Origin: Sporolactobacillus sp. STSJ-5
Lineage (GTDB): Bacteria; Bacillota; Bacilli; Bacillales; Sporolactobacillaceae
Direction: 5' to 3'
Length of the DNA stretch: 64,000 bases
Assembly (NCBI RefSeq): GCF_024385605.1
Contig: NZ_JANFOJ010000001.1
Coordinates: 310,001-374,000 of the forward strand
Part shown: piece by piece, positions 37,999 to 45,795 of the stretch
How positions within the stretch are numbered: position 1 is the first letter of the stretch
How the letters are laid out: each line of letters starts with the position of its first letter
The notes under the pieces: model-generated
What the model saw: only the letters and a program-made list of their open reading frames with translations
What the model was told of the DNA's origin: nothing
The model's database searches: none
Made by a program: the position numbers and the translations under genes

Positions 37999-38085
37999 AT
38001 GATGAAGAAAGCCAGAAATCAGGTTGATTTGCATCTTGAAGTCCTTCTCAAATACAAGAGGACAACTTCAATGTATTTTTTATAA
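37999..38085 (+). other. Possible leader peptide with overlapping terminator
   Basis: A 28-codon frame (MMKKARNQVDLHLEVLLKYK...) preceded by AAAGGCG ends within a terminator-like hairpin: stem 38036-38045 with 38059-38071, one bulge, then a T-run at 38076-38081. A plus-strand terminator has no gene in front of it here, since leuS runs the other way, so it may attenuate ytqA. The frame may be accidental. Confidence 0.3.
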
Positions 38086-38240
38086 AGGAAAACATTCTAA
38101 TAGCCTCAAATTCATTCATAAATGACGCACGATACACAGTTACTGTTTATTCAACAACTGCTCTGTGCCCAGTCATCTGCTTTATATTTCACTAAATGTT
38201 TGCTAAAATGTGCGATAGGTTAACGAGAGGAGCCTGGGAT

Positions 38241-39215
38241 TTGGCTGAACAAAAATGGCCGGTTCATTATGGACCGGATAAACGCTACTATACTTGGAAT
38301 ACTTACCTGAGGCATACATTTGGGAGCAAGGTCTTCAAGGTTCCGTTGGACGGAGGCTTTGACTGTCCGAATCGAGACGGCAAAGTTGCCTGGGGCGGAT
38401 GCACCTTTTGTAGTCAGAAAGGCTCTGGCGATTTCGCAGGCAGTCGCCGAGATGACTTAACGACTCAATTTACCACGATTAAAGAACAGATGAAAAAGAA
38501 GTGGCCGCACGCCGACAAATACATCGGCTATTTTCAAGCTTTTACGAACACATACGCACCTGTTGACGTGCTTCGCGAAAGCTATGAAGTGATCTTGGAA
38601 CAAGAAGGTGTCGTCGGACTTTCAATTGCAACTCGCCCGGACTGCCTTCCTGATGACGTCGTCGACTATCTTGCCGAATTAAACAAGCGCACATTCCTAT
38701 GGCTTGAACTCGGACTGCAAACGGTACACGATGAAACCGGCCGCCTCATCAATCGAGCGCATGATTATGACTGTTTTGTCGAAGGAGTTGAGAAGCTCCG
38801 TAAGCACAATATTCCGGTATGCGTTCATATTATCGACGGACTGCCGCGTGAAACGCCGGAAATGATGCTTGAGACAGCAAAAGCTGTTGCAAGACTTGAC
38901 GTTCAAGGAATTAAAATACATTTGCTCCATCTGTTAAAAAAAACAGCTATGGTCAAGCAATATGAAAAAGGCTTGCTTCAATTCCTTGATTTTAAAACGT
39001 ACGTCAATCTTGTCTGTGATCAGCTGGAAATTCTTCCGCCCGATATGATCATTCATAGATTAACAGGCGACGGACCCGCTGATTTAATGGTCGGACCAAT
39101 GTGGAGTCTGAATAAATGGGAAGTCCTAGACGCGATTGATGATGAGCTGGCAAGGCGAGACAGCTGGCAAGGCAAACTTGCCCACTCAGTTGCTGAACAA
39201 TCAGCTAGGGACTAA
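38241..39215 (+). CDS. ytqA: TIGR01212-family radical SAM protein YtqA
   Basis: 324 aa. The radical SAM cluster is CPNRDGKVAWGGCTFC, with the usual wide first spacing of this family (CX11CX2C); FKVPLDGGFDCPNRDG and GSGDFAGSR flank it. The TIM-barrel motifs YFQAFTNTYAP and GLSIATRPDC follow. B. subtilis YtqA/YhcC relatives have no settled function. I chose TTG at 38241 because AGGAG is 8 nt upstream and homology begins there (EQKWPVHYGPDKRYYTWN); an ATG-led frame 45 nt longer lacks an RBS. Ends tail-to-tail with ytpB, sharing 4 nt. Confidence 0.9.
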   Translation: MAEQKWPVHYGPDKRYYTWNTYLRHTFGSKVFKVPLDGGFDCPNRDGKVAWGGCTFCSQKGSGDFAGSRRDDLTTQFTTIKEQMKKKWPHADKYIGYFQAFTNTYAPVDVLRESYEVILEQEGVVGLSIATRPDCLPDDVVDYLAELNKRTFLWLELGLQTVHDETGRLINRAHDYDCFVEGVEKLRKHNIPVCVHIIDGLPRETPEMMLETAKAVARLDVQGIKIHLLHLLKKTAMVKQYEKGLLQFLDFKTYVNLVCDQLEILPPDMIIHRLTGDGPADLMVGPMWSLNKWEVLDAIDDELARRDSWQGKLAHSVAEQSARD

Positions 39216-40279
39216 ATACTCTGGCTGATTCTGCGATAAAGCCACCCATTAACAAAGAAGAACAAGCCGCTGGCTCCTGATCTGCAGATCAGTTTTCGTG
39301 CAAGCACGCGAACATTACGCTGCCGTGCGACTTTTCGATCAGCAAGATAGATACCAAGCAAGCCGCGGTTAATCATTTTGTGAAAATTTTTATCCGGCAT
39401 ATTCTCAATTGCCGTATCTGCTTCTTCAATGAAGTGCTTGAAGCGACTGATCATTTCCTCATTGCTGCAATAATAGGAGCAGAAATTCAAATCGCCTTCA
39501 ATCCGGTCTTCTTCTTGATCGACAAAATAATCCATTAAAATATGGAGCCCTTGAACCCAAGGAAAATAACTGTCCTTGATCTGAACCACAAGCTGCGCCA
39601 TTTCACTCCCGCGTGATGCTGCATAGGAAACGATGCAGAAGATGCCCAGTGTTGATCCGGAGCACGCGGCGAATTCATACCAGCTCATCTCAGGGAGATG
39701 GGCTTTATTTTTTTGAAACCATTCGACGAGCCGAGGGACACGCTGATCTTTTTTCACGTGTTTATGCACTTGAAGATCACAATAAAAACCGGCTAACTCA
39801 TGGAGCGCAGGCTGAATAAGTTTCAGCGCCGATAATTGGCCAAGTACATTTTGGCATTCAGACACAAGTCCTTGAAGATACCCTCCATCATCGCAGCTGC
39901 CGCGGTGTTTATAATAGTCCTCTGGCTCGGCACCCGGAGTCAATGCGTTCAGCATTGAGTGATGCAAACAACGAAAGTCAACCGGATCAAGCGAAATACT
40001 TCGATCACATAAGTTATCCAAATAATCGCTGATCGTTTGATAAGCGACAATGAATGAAATGATCTCCTTCATTTGTCCCTCAGCTAGAAGGCTGTAAATG
40101 GATCCGCCTTCACAGTGAAATGTTTTCGCTTCAATACTTGCGAGTGCCTGTCTGCGCAATTCTGCATCGGGAATTTCTTCAGCTCGCTTCTTCCATTTTG
40201 CAAGATCGCGATGTACTTCGGGAAGCACTTTTCTATATATTTGTGCCATTAATTTAATCGGTCTGGACGGTACAGTCAT
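39212..40279 (-). CDS. ytpB: Tetraprenyl-beta-curcumene synthase YtpB (DUF2600)
   Basis: 355 aa all-helical class IB terpene synthase. In B. subtilis, YtpB turns heptaprenyl/tetraprenyl diphosphate into C35/C20 sesquarterpene-type products. The Asp-rich motif DYLDNLCD is at 85-92, a second acid cluster is ILMDYFVDQEEDR, and FAACSGSTLGIF is typical. ATG at 40279 with AGGGAGG 7 nt upstream; the longer frame is rejected. Convergent with ytqA, which shares its last 4 nt. Confidence 0.92.
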   Translation of the reverse strand: MTVPSRPIKLMAQIYRKVLPEVHRDLAKWKKRAEEIPDAELRRQALASIEAKTFHCEGGSIYSLLAEGQMKEIISFIVAYQTISDYLDNLCDRSISLDPVDFRCLHHSMLNALTPGAEPEDYYKHRGSCDDGGYLQGLVSECQNVLGQLSALKLIQPALHELAGFYCDLQVHKHVKKDQRVPRLVEWFQKNKAHLPEMSWYEFAACSGSTLGIFCIVSYAASRGSEMAQLVVQIKDSYFPWVQGLHILMDYFVDQEEDRIEGDLNFCSYYCSNEEMISRFKHFIEEADTAIENMPDKNFHKMINRGLLGIYLADRKVARQRNVRVLARKLICRSGASGLFFFVNGWLYRRISQSI

Positions 40280-40387
40280 CGTTTTGCCTCCCTGTAGAGA
40301 CGCTCTTCTACTTGATTTCGTTCGGGCAATCTCCTTACTTACCATCTATTATAGCAAACGATCATTCTGCTTATGCGATCTTGTCTA

Positions 40388-40432
40388 TAAAAAAAACGCT
40401 TTTCACAGCCGGTAGGCGTAAAAAACGTTTTT
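40388..40432 (-). terminator. Terminator of metK
   Basis: Long imperfect stem built from AACG-TTTTT-AC-GCC and its partner, with a run of eight Ts on the minus strand, starting 14 nt after the metK stop. Confidence 0.85.
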
Positions 40433-40445
40433 TGGGTATACATGC

Positions 40446-41666
40446 TCAATGAGTCTGGAAATCTGAAAGAATCTGCTTTTTCAGCAAATCTGCTTTGTCC
40501 GTCTTCTCCCAAGGAAGTTCGACATCTGTACGTCCAAAATGTCCGTACGCCGCCGTCTGGCGATAAATCGGCCTGCGCAAGTCAAGCATTTTAATGATGC
40601 CGGCCGGGCGGAGATCAAAATTACGGCGAATCAGCTGAACGAGCTGTTCTTCAGTTGCCTGCCCTGTACCGAACGTATCAACCGAAATAGATACCGGCTC
40701 TGCAACACCGATGGCATAGGCAAACTGCACTTCGCACTTTTCTGCGAGATCTGCCGCGACAATATTCTTCGCCACATATCTTGCCGCGTAAGAAGCGGAG
40801 CGGTCGACCTTCGTCGCGTCTTTTCCTGAGAAAGCGCCGCCTCCATGCCGTGCGTATCCGCCGTACGTGTCAACAATAATTTTTCGTCCGGTCAAGCCGG
40901 CATCCCCTTGAGGCCCGCCGATGACAAAGCGTCCGGTCGGATTGATAAAGAATTTCGTCTTCTCGTCAATCAATTTCTCCGGAACAGTCGGATCAATGAC
41001 AAACTCATGAATGTCCTTCTTGATTTGCGCTTCAGTCGCTTCTGGATCATGCTGTGCCGAAATCACAATCGTATCGATACGCTCCGGATGGCCCTCTTCA
41101 TCGTATTCAACCGTGACCTGGGTCTTTCCATCCGGGCGAAGATAGCCGATCGTTTTGTCTTTCCGGACATCAGCCAGTCTCTTCGCTAATTTATGAGCAA
41201 GTGATACGGGAAGAGGCATCAGTTCCGGTGTTTCATTGACAGCAAATCCAAACATCAGTCCTTGATCCCCGGCACCAATCGCTTCAATTTCATCTTCCGA
41301 CATCGTTCCCTCACGCGCTTCAAGCGCCTTATCGACGCCTTGAGCAATATCAGCCGACTGTTCCTCGATTGAAGTCATGACCGCACAGTTCGATGCGTCA
41401 AAACCATATTTCGCGTTGTCATAGCCGATCTCTTTAATCGTCTGACGAACGACTTTCGGAATATCCACGTAGGTGGAAGTGGATATTTCACCAGTCACAA
41501 GGACAAGTCCGGTATTAACGACTGTTTCGCATGCGACCCTGGCGTTAGGATCCCCCTTCAGCAGTTCATCAAGAATCGCGTCTGAAATCTGGTCACAAAT
41601 TTTATCCGGATGACCCTCAGTTACCGATTCGGAAGTGAATAATCTTCTTGAATACTTCTTCGTCAT
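40446..41666 (-). CDS. metK: S-adenosylmethionine synthetase
   Basis: 406 aa; makes SAM from methionine and ATP. Family signatures are [20 protein letters not shown], the [12 protein letters not shown] hexapeptide region and the P-loop-like [16 protein letters not shown]. Full length. RBS GGGTGAAGG region just before ATG. Divergent from pckA as in B. subtilis. Controlled by a SAM-I riboswitch in the leader. Confidence 0.99.
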   Translation of the reverse strand: MTKKYSRRLFTSESVTEGHPDKICDQISDAILDELLKGDPNARVACETVVNTGLVLVTGEISTSTYVDIPKVVRQTIKEIGYDNAKYGFDASNCAVMTSIEEQSADIAQGVDKALEAREGTMSEDEIEAIGAGDQGLMFGFAVNETPELMPLPVSLAHKLAKRLADVRKDKTIGYLRPDGKTQVTVEYDEEGHPERIDTIVISAQHDPEATEAQIKKDIHEFVIDPTVPEKLIDEKTKFFINPTGRFVIGGPQGDAGLTGRKIIVDTYGGYARHGGGAFSGKDATKVDRSASYAARYVAKNIVAADLAEKCEVQFAYAIGVAEPVSISVDTFGTGQATEEQLVQLIRRNFDLRPAGIIKMLDLRRPIYRQTAAYGHFGRTDVELPWEKTDKADLLKKQILSDFQTH

Positions 41667-41748
41667 TTTCCTTCACCCTGCCTTTCAAACATTATATACA
41701 AAATGGTGTCAACGGTACCCGATCCCTCTGCTTTTGTTTTCAAGGCAT

Positions 41749-41915
41749 GAAAAAAGCCCGCTCCAATTATGGATAGGCCGATTCTTATCGCGCGCCTCTT
41801 ATTATCAGGGGAAAGAGATCATTCTCTCTTTTCTCTGCAGGTTAGCACCGTACCGTTATTCGGCCGGTTGCCGGGCTTCATCGGGCCTGTCCCTCTGCCT
41901 ACTCGGAATAAGAGC
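41749..41915 (-). promoter_or_regulatory. SAM-I (S-box) riboswitch of metK
   Basis: On the minus strand the aptamer begins CTCTTAT (41915) with the conserved CAGAGGGA, GGCCCGATGAAGCCCGGCAACC and closing GCAGAG (41833-41838), parts quoted separately as GGCCCGATGAAGCCC and GGCAACC. It is followed by an intrinsic terminator (41749-41780) with a T-run. High SAM should stop transcription before metK. Confidence 0.96.
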
Positions 41916-41932
41916 AGCCGTGTATAATCCCC

Positions 41933-41961
41933 ATCTTAACGCAGGGAATTAAAATTGTCAA
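41933..41961 (-). promoter_or_regulatory. Sigma-A promoter of metK
   Basis: TTGACA and TAAGAT on the minus strand, 17 nt apart, placing the RNA start a few nt before the aptamer. Confidence 0.88.
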
Positions 41962-42098
41962 TGAAAGTTCCTTTGTTTTCAAGCGTGTAAATCAATTCAT
42001 TTAAAGATACTCAAAACGAAACAAAACCATATGGAAATTTCGAATTATTATCTCTTTATGATTGCGGAATATCTGAACCATCTTTACAATATTAGTAG

Positions 42099-42127
42099 GT
42101 AACAATATTTACAATGTGTTATACAAT
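42099..42127 (+). promoter_or_regulatory. pckA promoter with CcpN-type operator
   Basis: GTAACA and TACAAT with 17 nt between them. Overlapping the -10 is TGTGTTATACA (42115-42125). This fits the published CcpN box TRTGHYATAYW at every position. CcpN represses pckA, gapB and SR1 on glycolytic carbon in B. subtilis. ccpN itself is not in the window. Confidence 0.65.
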
Positions 42128-42168
42128 AAAGAATGAGTGATCAATTTCACAAAGAAAGGGATGTTCTC

Positions 42169-43752
42169 ATGAATCGTACTTTTTTGGAAACCCCAATCTC
42201 TGAATTGCTCAGTACCGGAACTCCATTCATTAATTTATCTGTTCCTGAACTTATTGAACATGCATTGAGAAAAAATGAAGGCATTTTAGTAAATAACGGA
42301 GCACTAGCCGTAACGACCGGGAAATATACGGGACGGTCTCCAAAAGACAGATTTATTGTCAAAGATGATGTTACACGTAACACGGTTGACTGGGACAGAA
42401 ATCAGCACATAAATGAAAACGCTTTTTTAAATCTTTACGAAAAGCTTGCTACCTATTTAAGTAAACAGCAAGAGAAATATGTGTTTCGAGGTTTTGCCGG
42501 GGCTGACCCAAATTACCGTCTGGCGATTCAAGTTATTAATGAGTATGCGTGGCAAAATCTCTTCTGCCGCCAATTGTTTATTGAACCCTCTGATTTGGAG
42601 CTTGGACATCATCAAGCAGAATTCACTGTTTTATCTGCACCCGGTTTTAAAGCAAATCCATTGACTGATGGTACGCGTTCCGAAGCATTTATTATTATTT
42701 CCATGAAATACCGTATTGTATTAATCGGGGGCACCGAATATGGCGGAGAAATCAAGAAATCCGTATTTACTGTAATGAATTATTTATTGCCGCAAAAAGG
42801 AGTGATGCCGATGCATTGCTCTGCAAATCAAGACGAAAATGGTAGCACCGCTCTTTTTTTCGGTTTGTCCGGCACCGGAAAGACAACGCTCTCCAATGTG
42901 CCTGACCGACAGTTGATTGGGGACGATGAACACGGCTGGTCAAGTAACAGTGTGTTTAACTTTGAAGGAGGATGCTATGCAAAAACGATTCGGCTGACTC
43001 AAGAGAATGAACCGCAAATTTATGACAGCATCCAATTCGGTACAGTACTTGAAAACGTCGTCATTTCTCAGGATCAGCGCAAACCCGATTATTTCAGTAC
43101 CGCACTTACGGAAAACACGCGTGCCGCCTATTCACTGCAAAAGGTTGCAAATGCAGTTCTTCCAAGCGTCGGAGGGCATCCAAACGCGATTATTTTTCTG
43201 ACAGCCGATGCATCCGGCGTTCTCCCGCCAATTAGTATACTGTCACCGGATCAGGCAATGTATCAGTTTCTCTCAGGTTACACGAGTAAATTGGCCGGCA
43301 CCGAGCGCGGAATTGTAACTCCTGAACCAACTTTTTCCACATGCTTCGGAGCCCCGTTTATGCCGCTTCCGGCAGTCACCTATGCTGAACTTTTGGGAAA
43401 ATTTATAAAACAAAACAATGTAAGCGCTTATCTGATTAACACCGGATGGACTGGTGGACCCTACGATCTCGGTAAACGAATGAAGCTCAGTTATACAAGG
43501 CAAATGGTTTATGCAGCTTTAAATGAACATCTTGACAAGAAAAATATAGTCACTGATCCGATTTTCGGATTGCATATTCCACAAACATGTCCCGGTGTAC
43601 CTGATCAAATGCTTATGCCATGGAAAACATGGACTAATCCAGCTGCGTATGAGCATGCTGCAATACAGCTGGCTCAAAAATTCCAAACGAACTTCCAGCA
43701 ATTCCGTCAAGCACCTGAGAACATCCGCAACGCCGGGCCTAATGTCCACTAA
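42169..43752 (+). CDS. pckA: ATP-dependent phosphoenolpyruvate carboxykinase
   Basis: 527 aa gluconeogenic enzyme (oxaloacetate + ATP to PEP + CO2 + ADP). Kinase-1a P-loop FGLSGTGKTTLS (about 245), kinase-2 IGDDEHGW, GGTEYGGEIKKS and FSTCFGAPFMPLP are all canonical. ATG at 42169 lies 7 nt after AAAGGG; the frame is open 36 nt further up without RBS. Divergent from metK. Followed by a strong terminator. Confidence 0.97.
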   Translation: MNRTFLETPISELLSTGTPFINLSVPELIEHALRKNEGILVNNGALAVTTGKYTGRSPKDRFIVKDDVTRNTVDWDRNQHINENAFLNLYEKLATYLSKQQEKYVFRGFAGADPNYRLAIQVINEYAWQNLFCRQLFIEPSDLELGHHQAEFTVLSAPGFKANPLTDGTRSEAFIIISMKYRIVLIGGTEYGGEIKKSVFTVMNYLLPQKGVMPMHCSANQDENGSTALFFGLSGTGKTTLSNVPDRQLIGDDEHGWSSNSVFNFEGGCYAKTIRLTQENEPQIYDSIQFGTVLENVVISQDQRKPDYFSTALTENTRAAYSLQKVANAVLPSVGGHPNAIIFLTADASGVLPPISILSPDQAMYQFLSGYTSKLAGTERGIVTPEPTFSTCFGAPFMPLPAVTYAELLGKFIKQNNVSAYLINTGWTGGPYDLGKRMKLSYTRQMVYAALNEHLDKKNIVTDPIFGLHIPQTCPGVPDQMLMPWKTWTNPAAYEHAAIQLAQKFQTNFQQFRQAPENIRNAGPNVH

Positions 43753-43760
43753 AAACAGCT

Positions 43761-43792
43761 GGCTCCCTCCAAATTTGGAGGGAGCCTTTTTT
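43761..43792. terminator. Terminator of pckA (probably bidirectional)
   Basis: Perfect 13-bp palindromic stem (43761-43773 with 43774-43786) with TTTTTT on the plus strand. On the minus strand a shorter T-run follows after AGCTG, so it may also end ytkD. Confidence 0.93.
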
Positions 43793-43804
43793 AGTGCCAA
43801 AGTC

Positions 43805-44308
43805 TTAAATGTGTACTTCGGACACGAGCGTCCATTGCTTCTGCCTGATTGCCTTCATCGACAGCTCAAGCACTTGGTCTTTCATCAAAAAACTATACTG
43901 TCTCCGATCCTTAATTGAGTGAGGCAGATTGCTGATCAGTCTCGGTCCGTCTGTCTCTAAATAATCCTTTTTCAGGGTTATTTGATCAATTTCCGCAAAG
44001 TAGATATTCTTAACTATTGGTTCGTCTCGCCCATCTACTTGGTATTGTCCAATAAAATAGAGATTCGCTACATGCGCGCCAGTTTCTTCAAAGATCTCTC
44101 TTTTCGCCGCTTCCTCCGGGCGTTCTCCAGACTCTACTTTGCCTCCGGGAAATTCAAGTCCCCTCCTTGAATGCATGGTAAGCAGCCATTGACAGTGAAA
44201 TTTACAAATAACCCAAACATGTCTTGGATCGGCCGAAAAGGGAGTTGATGAAAGAGCTAGGGTTACTTTATTTCCATAAAAATCCGGAAAACTAGGATAT
44301 TGATTCAT
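43805..44308 (-). CDS. ytkD: Nudix hydrolase YtkD
   Basis: 167 aa. The complete Nudix box GX5EX7REUXEEXGU is at GGKVESGERPEEAAKREIF followed by EETGA. Homologue of B. subtilis YtkD, a nucleoside triphosphatase that acts on 8-oxo-dGTP and removes 5' pyrophosphate in RNA assays. The ATG at 44308 (MNQYPSFPDFYGNKV) has GGAGG 10 nt upstream; a longer frame adds unconserved residues. Convergent with pckA, as in Bacillus. Confidence 0.9.
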   Translation of the reverse strand: MNQYPSFPDFYGNKVTLALSSTPFSADPRHVWVICKFHCQWLLTMHSRRGLEFPGGKVESGERPEEAAKREIFEETGAHVANLYFIGQYQVDGRDEPIVKNIYFAEIDQITLKKDYLETDGPRLISNLPHSIKDRRQYSFLMKDQVLELSMKAIRQKQWTLVSEVHI

Positions 44309-44395
44309 TCGGTCATTACCTCCGCACCTGCGTTCTGCGAGCTTCAAACCTATTTTAACAAATAATGGTTCACATTCCCCAAAAGATTTTTATTT

Positions 44396-44572
44396 TTAAC
44401 CAATTTCTTCTTCGCATCTTTTTTTATAATTTTTCCATTCGTTTTCCAGATCGGACAGTGTCCATTCATTTAATTGATCGGACTCTTTTGTCACGAAATT
44501 TTTTCTTAACTCGCGAATCAAGTATTGCTTTCGGTTTTCAACAGCCCTTCTCAACAAATTGATACGATTCAT
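44396..44572 (-). CDS. Small basic protein, Fur-regulated basic protein A (FbpA)-like
   Basis: 58 aa: after MNRINLLRRAVENRK come QYLIRELRKNFV and a C-terminal helix LNEWTLSDLENEWKNYKKR. The pattern 'LLRKAVE-R-YLI-KL...L-ELTLSELE' is that of the FbpA family, made under iron starvation in B. subtilis to help the sRNA FsrA. No Fur box was found. The ATG has no RBS of its own and overlaps the stop of an upstream 18-codon frame (ATGA), so it is probably translated by coupling. Not an artefact of another gene: the opposite strand is non-coding. Confidence 0.7.
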   Translation of the reverse strand: MNRINLLRRAVENRKQYLIRELRKNFVTKESDQLNEWTLSDLENEWKNYKKRCEEEIG

Positions 44573-44625
44573 GAATGAACGAAATCACAATTAAGCAAGC
44601 GTTTACATTTTGTTTGTTCAATCAT
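44569..44625 (-). CDS. 18-codon micro-ORF translationally coupled to the FbpA-like gene
   Basis: ATG at 44625 is 8 nt after AAAGGGGG, one of the best RBS in the region. It encodes MIEQTKCKRLLNCDFVHS and ends in TGA overlapping the next ATG. Two cysteines in 18 residues. It may be a leader peptide, or the 5' end of one longer gene split by a frameshift. A cre-like sequence (44594-44607) falls inside it, perhaps by chance. Confidence 0.45.
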   Translation of the reverse strand: MIEQTKCKRLLNCDFVHS

Positions 44626-44732
44626 GATTTCTGCCCCCTTTCCACGTGAACACGTCTTATTTCAGACGAATGATTTGTTTGATTTAATCCATAGCCCATT
44701 CATCATGCCCAGCACTGATATTTTTAAACACT

Positions 44733-44755
44733 ATTATACAATAAAAGCGCTTACA
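44733..44755. promoter_or_regulatory. Divergent promoter region with a near-perfect cre
   Basis: TATAAT on the minus strand (44738-44733) faces the FbpA-like gene; its -35 is poor. On the plus strand CTGATA (44715-44720), 16 nt and TACAAT (44737-44742) point the other way. TGTAAGCGCTTTTA (minus, 44755-44742) differs from the cre consensus TGWAANCGNTNWCA at one position and sits beside both -10 boxes. Confidence 0.45.
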
Positions 44756-44908
44756 ATATATCTTTACGTATCTAAAAAAATTTAATCGAGTACTTGCAAT
44801 CATTTTTTCAAAAAAATGTTTAGCAACAGAAAAATATGGCAATAGTATGAATAACCCTAACCCCAATTCACTTTTAGTTAAATCCGCATCGATTTGCGGA
44901 TTTTTTTT
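44750..44908 (+). ncRNA. Candidate small RNA with intrinsic terminator
   Basis: A clean plus-strand terminator (9-bp stem AAATCCGCA/TGCGGATTT at 44880-44899 with eight Ts) has no plus-strand gene before it. A possible plus promoter lies at 44715-44742, giving an RNA of about 155 nt. It has no good start codon with RBS. Before the terminator is a C-rich stretch (AACCCTAACCCC) like the unpaired C-rich seeds of Gram-positive sRNAs. It matches no named sRNA I can recall. The start is inferred. Confidence 0.35.
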
Positions 44909-44932
44909 GCTTGAAACGATAAAAATCTGTAT

Positions 44933-44976
44933 TAAAAAAAGCTGTGCTTTGTCGTTGTAACGGCAAAGCACAGCTT
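44933..44976 (-). terminator. Terminator of tagG-tagH
   Basis: 16-bp stem (44941-44956 with 44959-44974 region, small loop) and a seven-T run on the minus strand, beginning 11 nt past the tagH stop. Confidence 0.93.
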
Positions 44977-44986
44977 CCTTTCCTAC

Positions 44987-45781
44987 TCACGCATTCACTA
45001 TTCGGCTTTTTCGCACATTTTCTTGAAAAGCTTTCTTTTCTTTCTTAGTCATCTTTTTGTACTTCTTAATAAATGCCTCATATTCAGGCATTACTTCTGA
45101 CATCAGACCATATTGTTCCACATGTCCGTATTGAACCCAGAGCGCCTTTTCACAAAATTTCTTCATCTGGCTGATTGAATGGCTGATGAAGAAAATGGTT
45201 TTACCCTTCTCTTTAAATTCATTCATCTTATCAAGGCATTTATCCGCAAACGTTTGGTCTCCGACAGATAACGCTTCGTCAATAACCAGTATATCCGGGT
45301 CGATATGGATGGAGATTGCGAAGCCAAGCCGCGAACGCATTCCACTCGAATAGGTCTTAACAGGTTGGTCTATAAAATCACCGATATCGGCAAAGTCAAT
45401 AATCTGCGGCGTCAGTTCGATAATCTGCTTTTTGTCAAAGCCGAGCATCAGACATTTTAATTCAATATTTTCCCGACCGGTCAGCTCTTTCTTCAAGCCC
45501 GACTGAATCGCGATCAGTGCAGCCTCACCTTTAATCTCAACTGATCCAGATGTGGGAGGAATAATTCCGGCAATAATATTAGACAGCGTTGATTTTCCCG
45601 ATCCGTTCACACCGATGATTCCGATAACGTCGCCTTTATTCGCTTCAAAGCTGATATCGTGAAGCGCATAAAACGATTTTCCGTAACCTTTAGGAGAAAT
45701 CAAATCTAAAATTTTTTCGGAATTTTTCGCGTACATTTTATATTTTTTCGATACATTTTTTACAATGACTGATTTTTCCAT
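44987..45781 (-). CDS. tagH: Teichoic acid ABC exporter, ATP-binding subunit
   Basis: 264 aa ATPase that with TagG exports wall teichoic acid polymers. Walker A is GVNGSGKSTLSNI, the ABC signature YSSGMRSRLGF, Walker B DILVIDEALSVGD and H-loop FISHS. It lacks the extra extracellular C-terminal region of B. subtilis TagH (527 aa) and so resembles the short TarH of staphylococci. ATG at 45781 with AGGAG 11 nt upstream; the longer frame runs back into tagG. Confidence 0.92.
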   Translation of the reverse strand: MEKSVIVKNVSKKYKMYAKNSEKILDLISPKGYGKSFYALHDISFEANKGDVIGIIGVNGSGKSTLSNIIAGIIPPTSGSVEIKGEAALIAIQSGLKKELTGRENIELKCLMLGFDKKQIIELTPQIIDFADIGDFIDQPVKTYSSGMRSRLGFAISIHIDPDILVIDEALSVGDQTFADKCLDKMNEFKEKGKTIFFISHSISQMKKFCEKALWVQYGHVEQYGLMSEVMPEYEAFIKKYKKMTKKEKKAFQENVRKSRIVNA

Positions 45782-45795
45782 GAATGGAGATCTCC

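Noticed and set aside
39212-40279. A terpenoid biosynthetic gene cluster around ytpB
   Set aside because: No prenyltransferase, cyclase or tailoring gene lies nearby; ytpB stands alone as in Bacillus.
40394-40410. cre-like AACGCTTTTCACA near the metK end
   Set aside because: It is part of the metK terminator stem, not a promoter.
44594-44607. Second cre-like sequence in the 44.6 kb gap
   Set aside because: Two consensus mismatches and location inside the micro-ORF, away from a promoter; kept only as a remark.
44684-44971. 95-codon minus-strand open frame in the ytkD-tagH gap
   Set aside because: It runs through the tagH terminator, a second hairpin and a likely promoter, has no RBS and no recognisable protein features.
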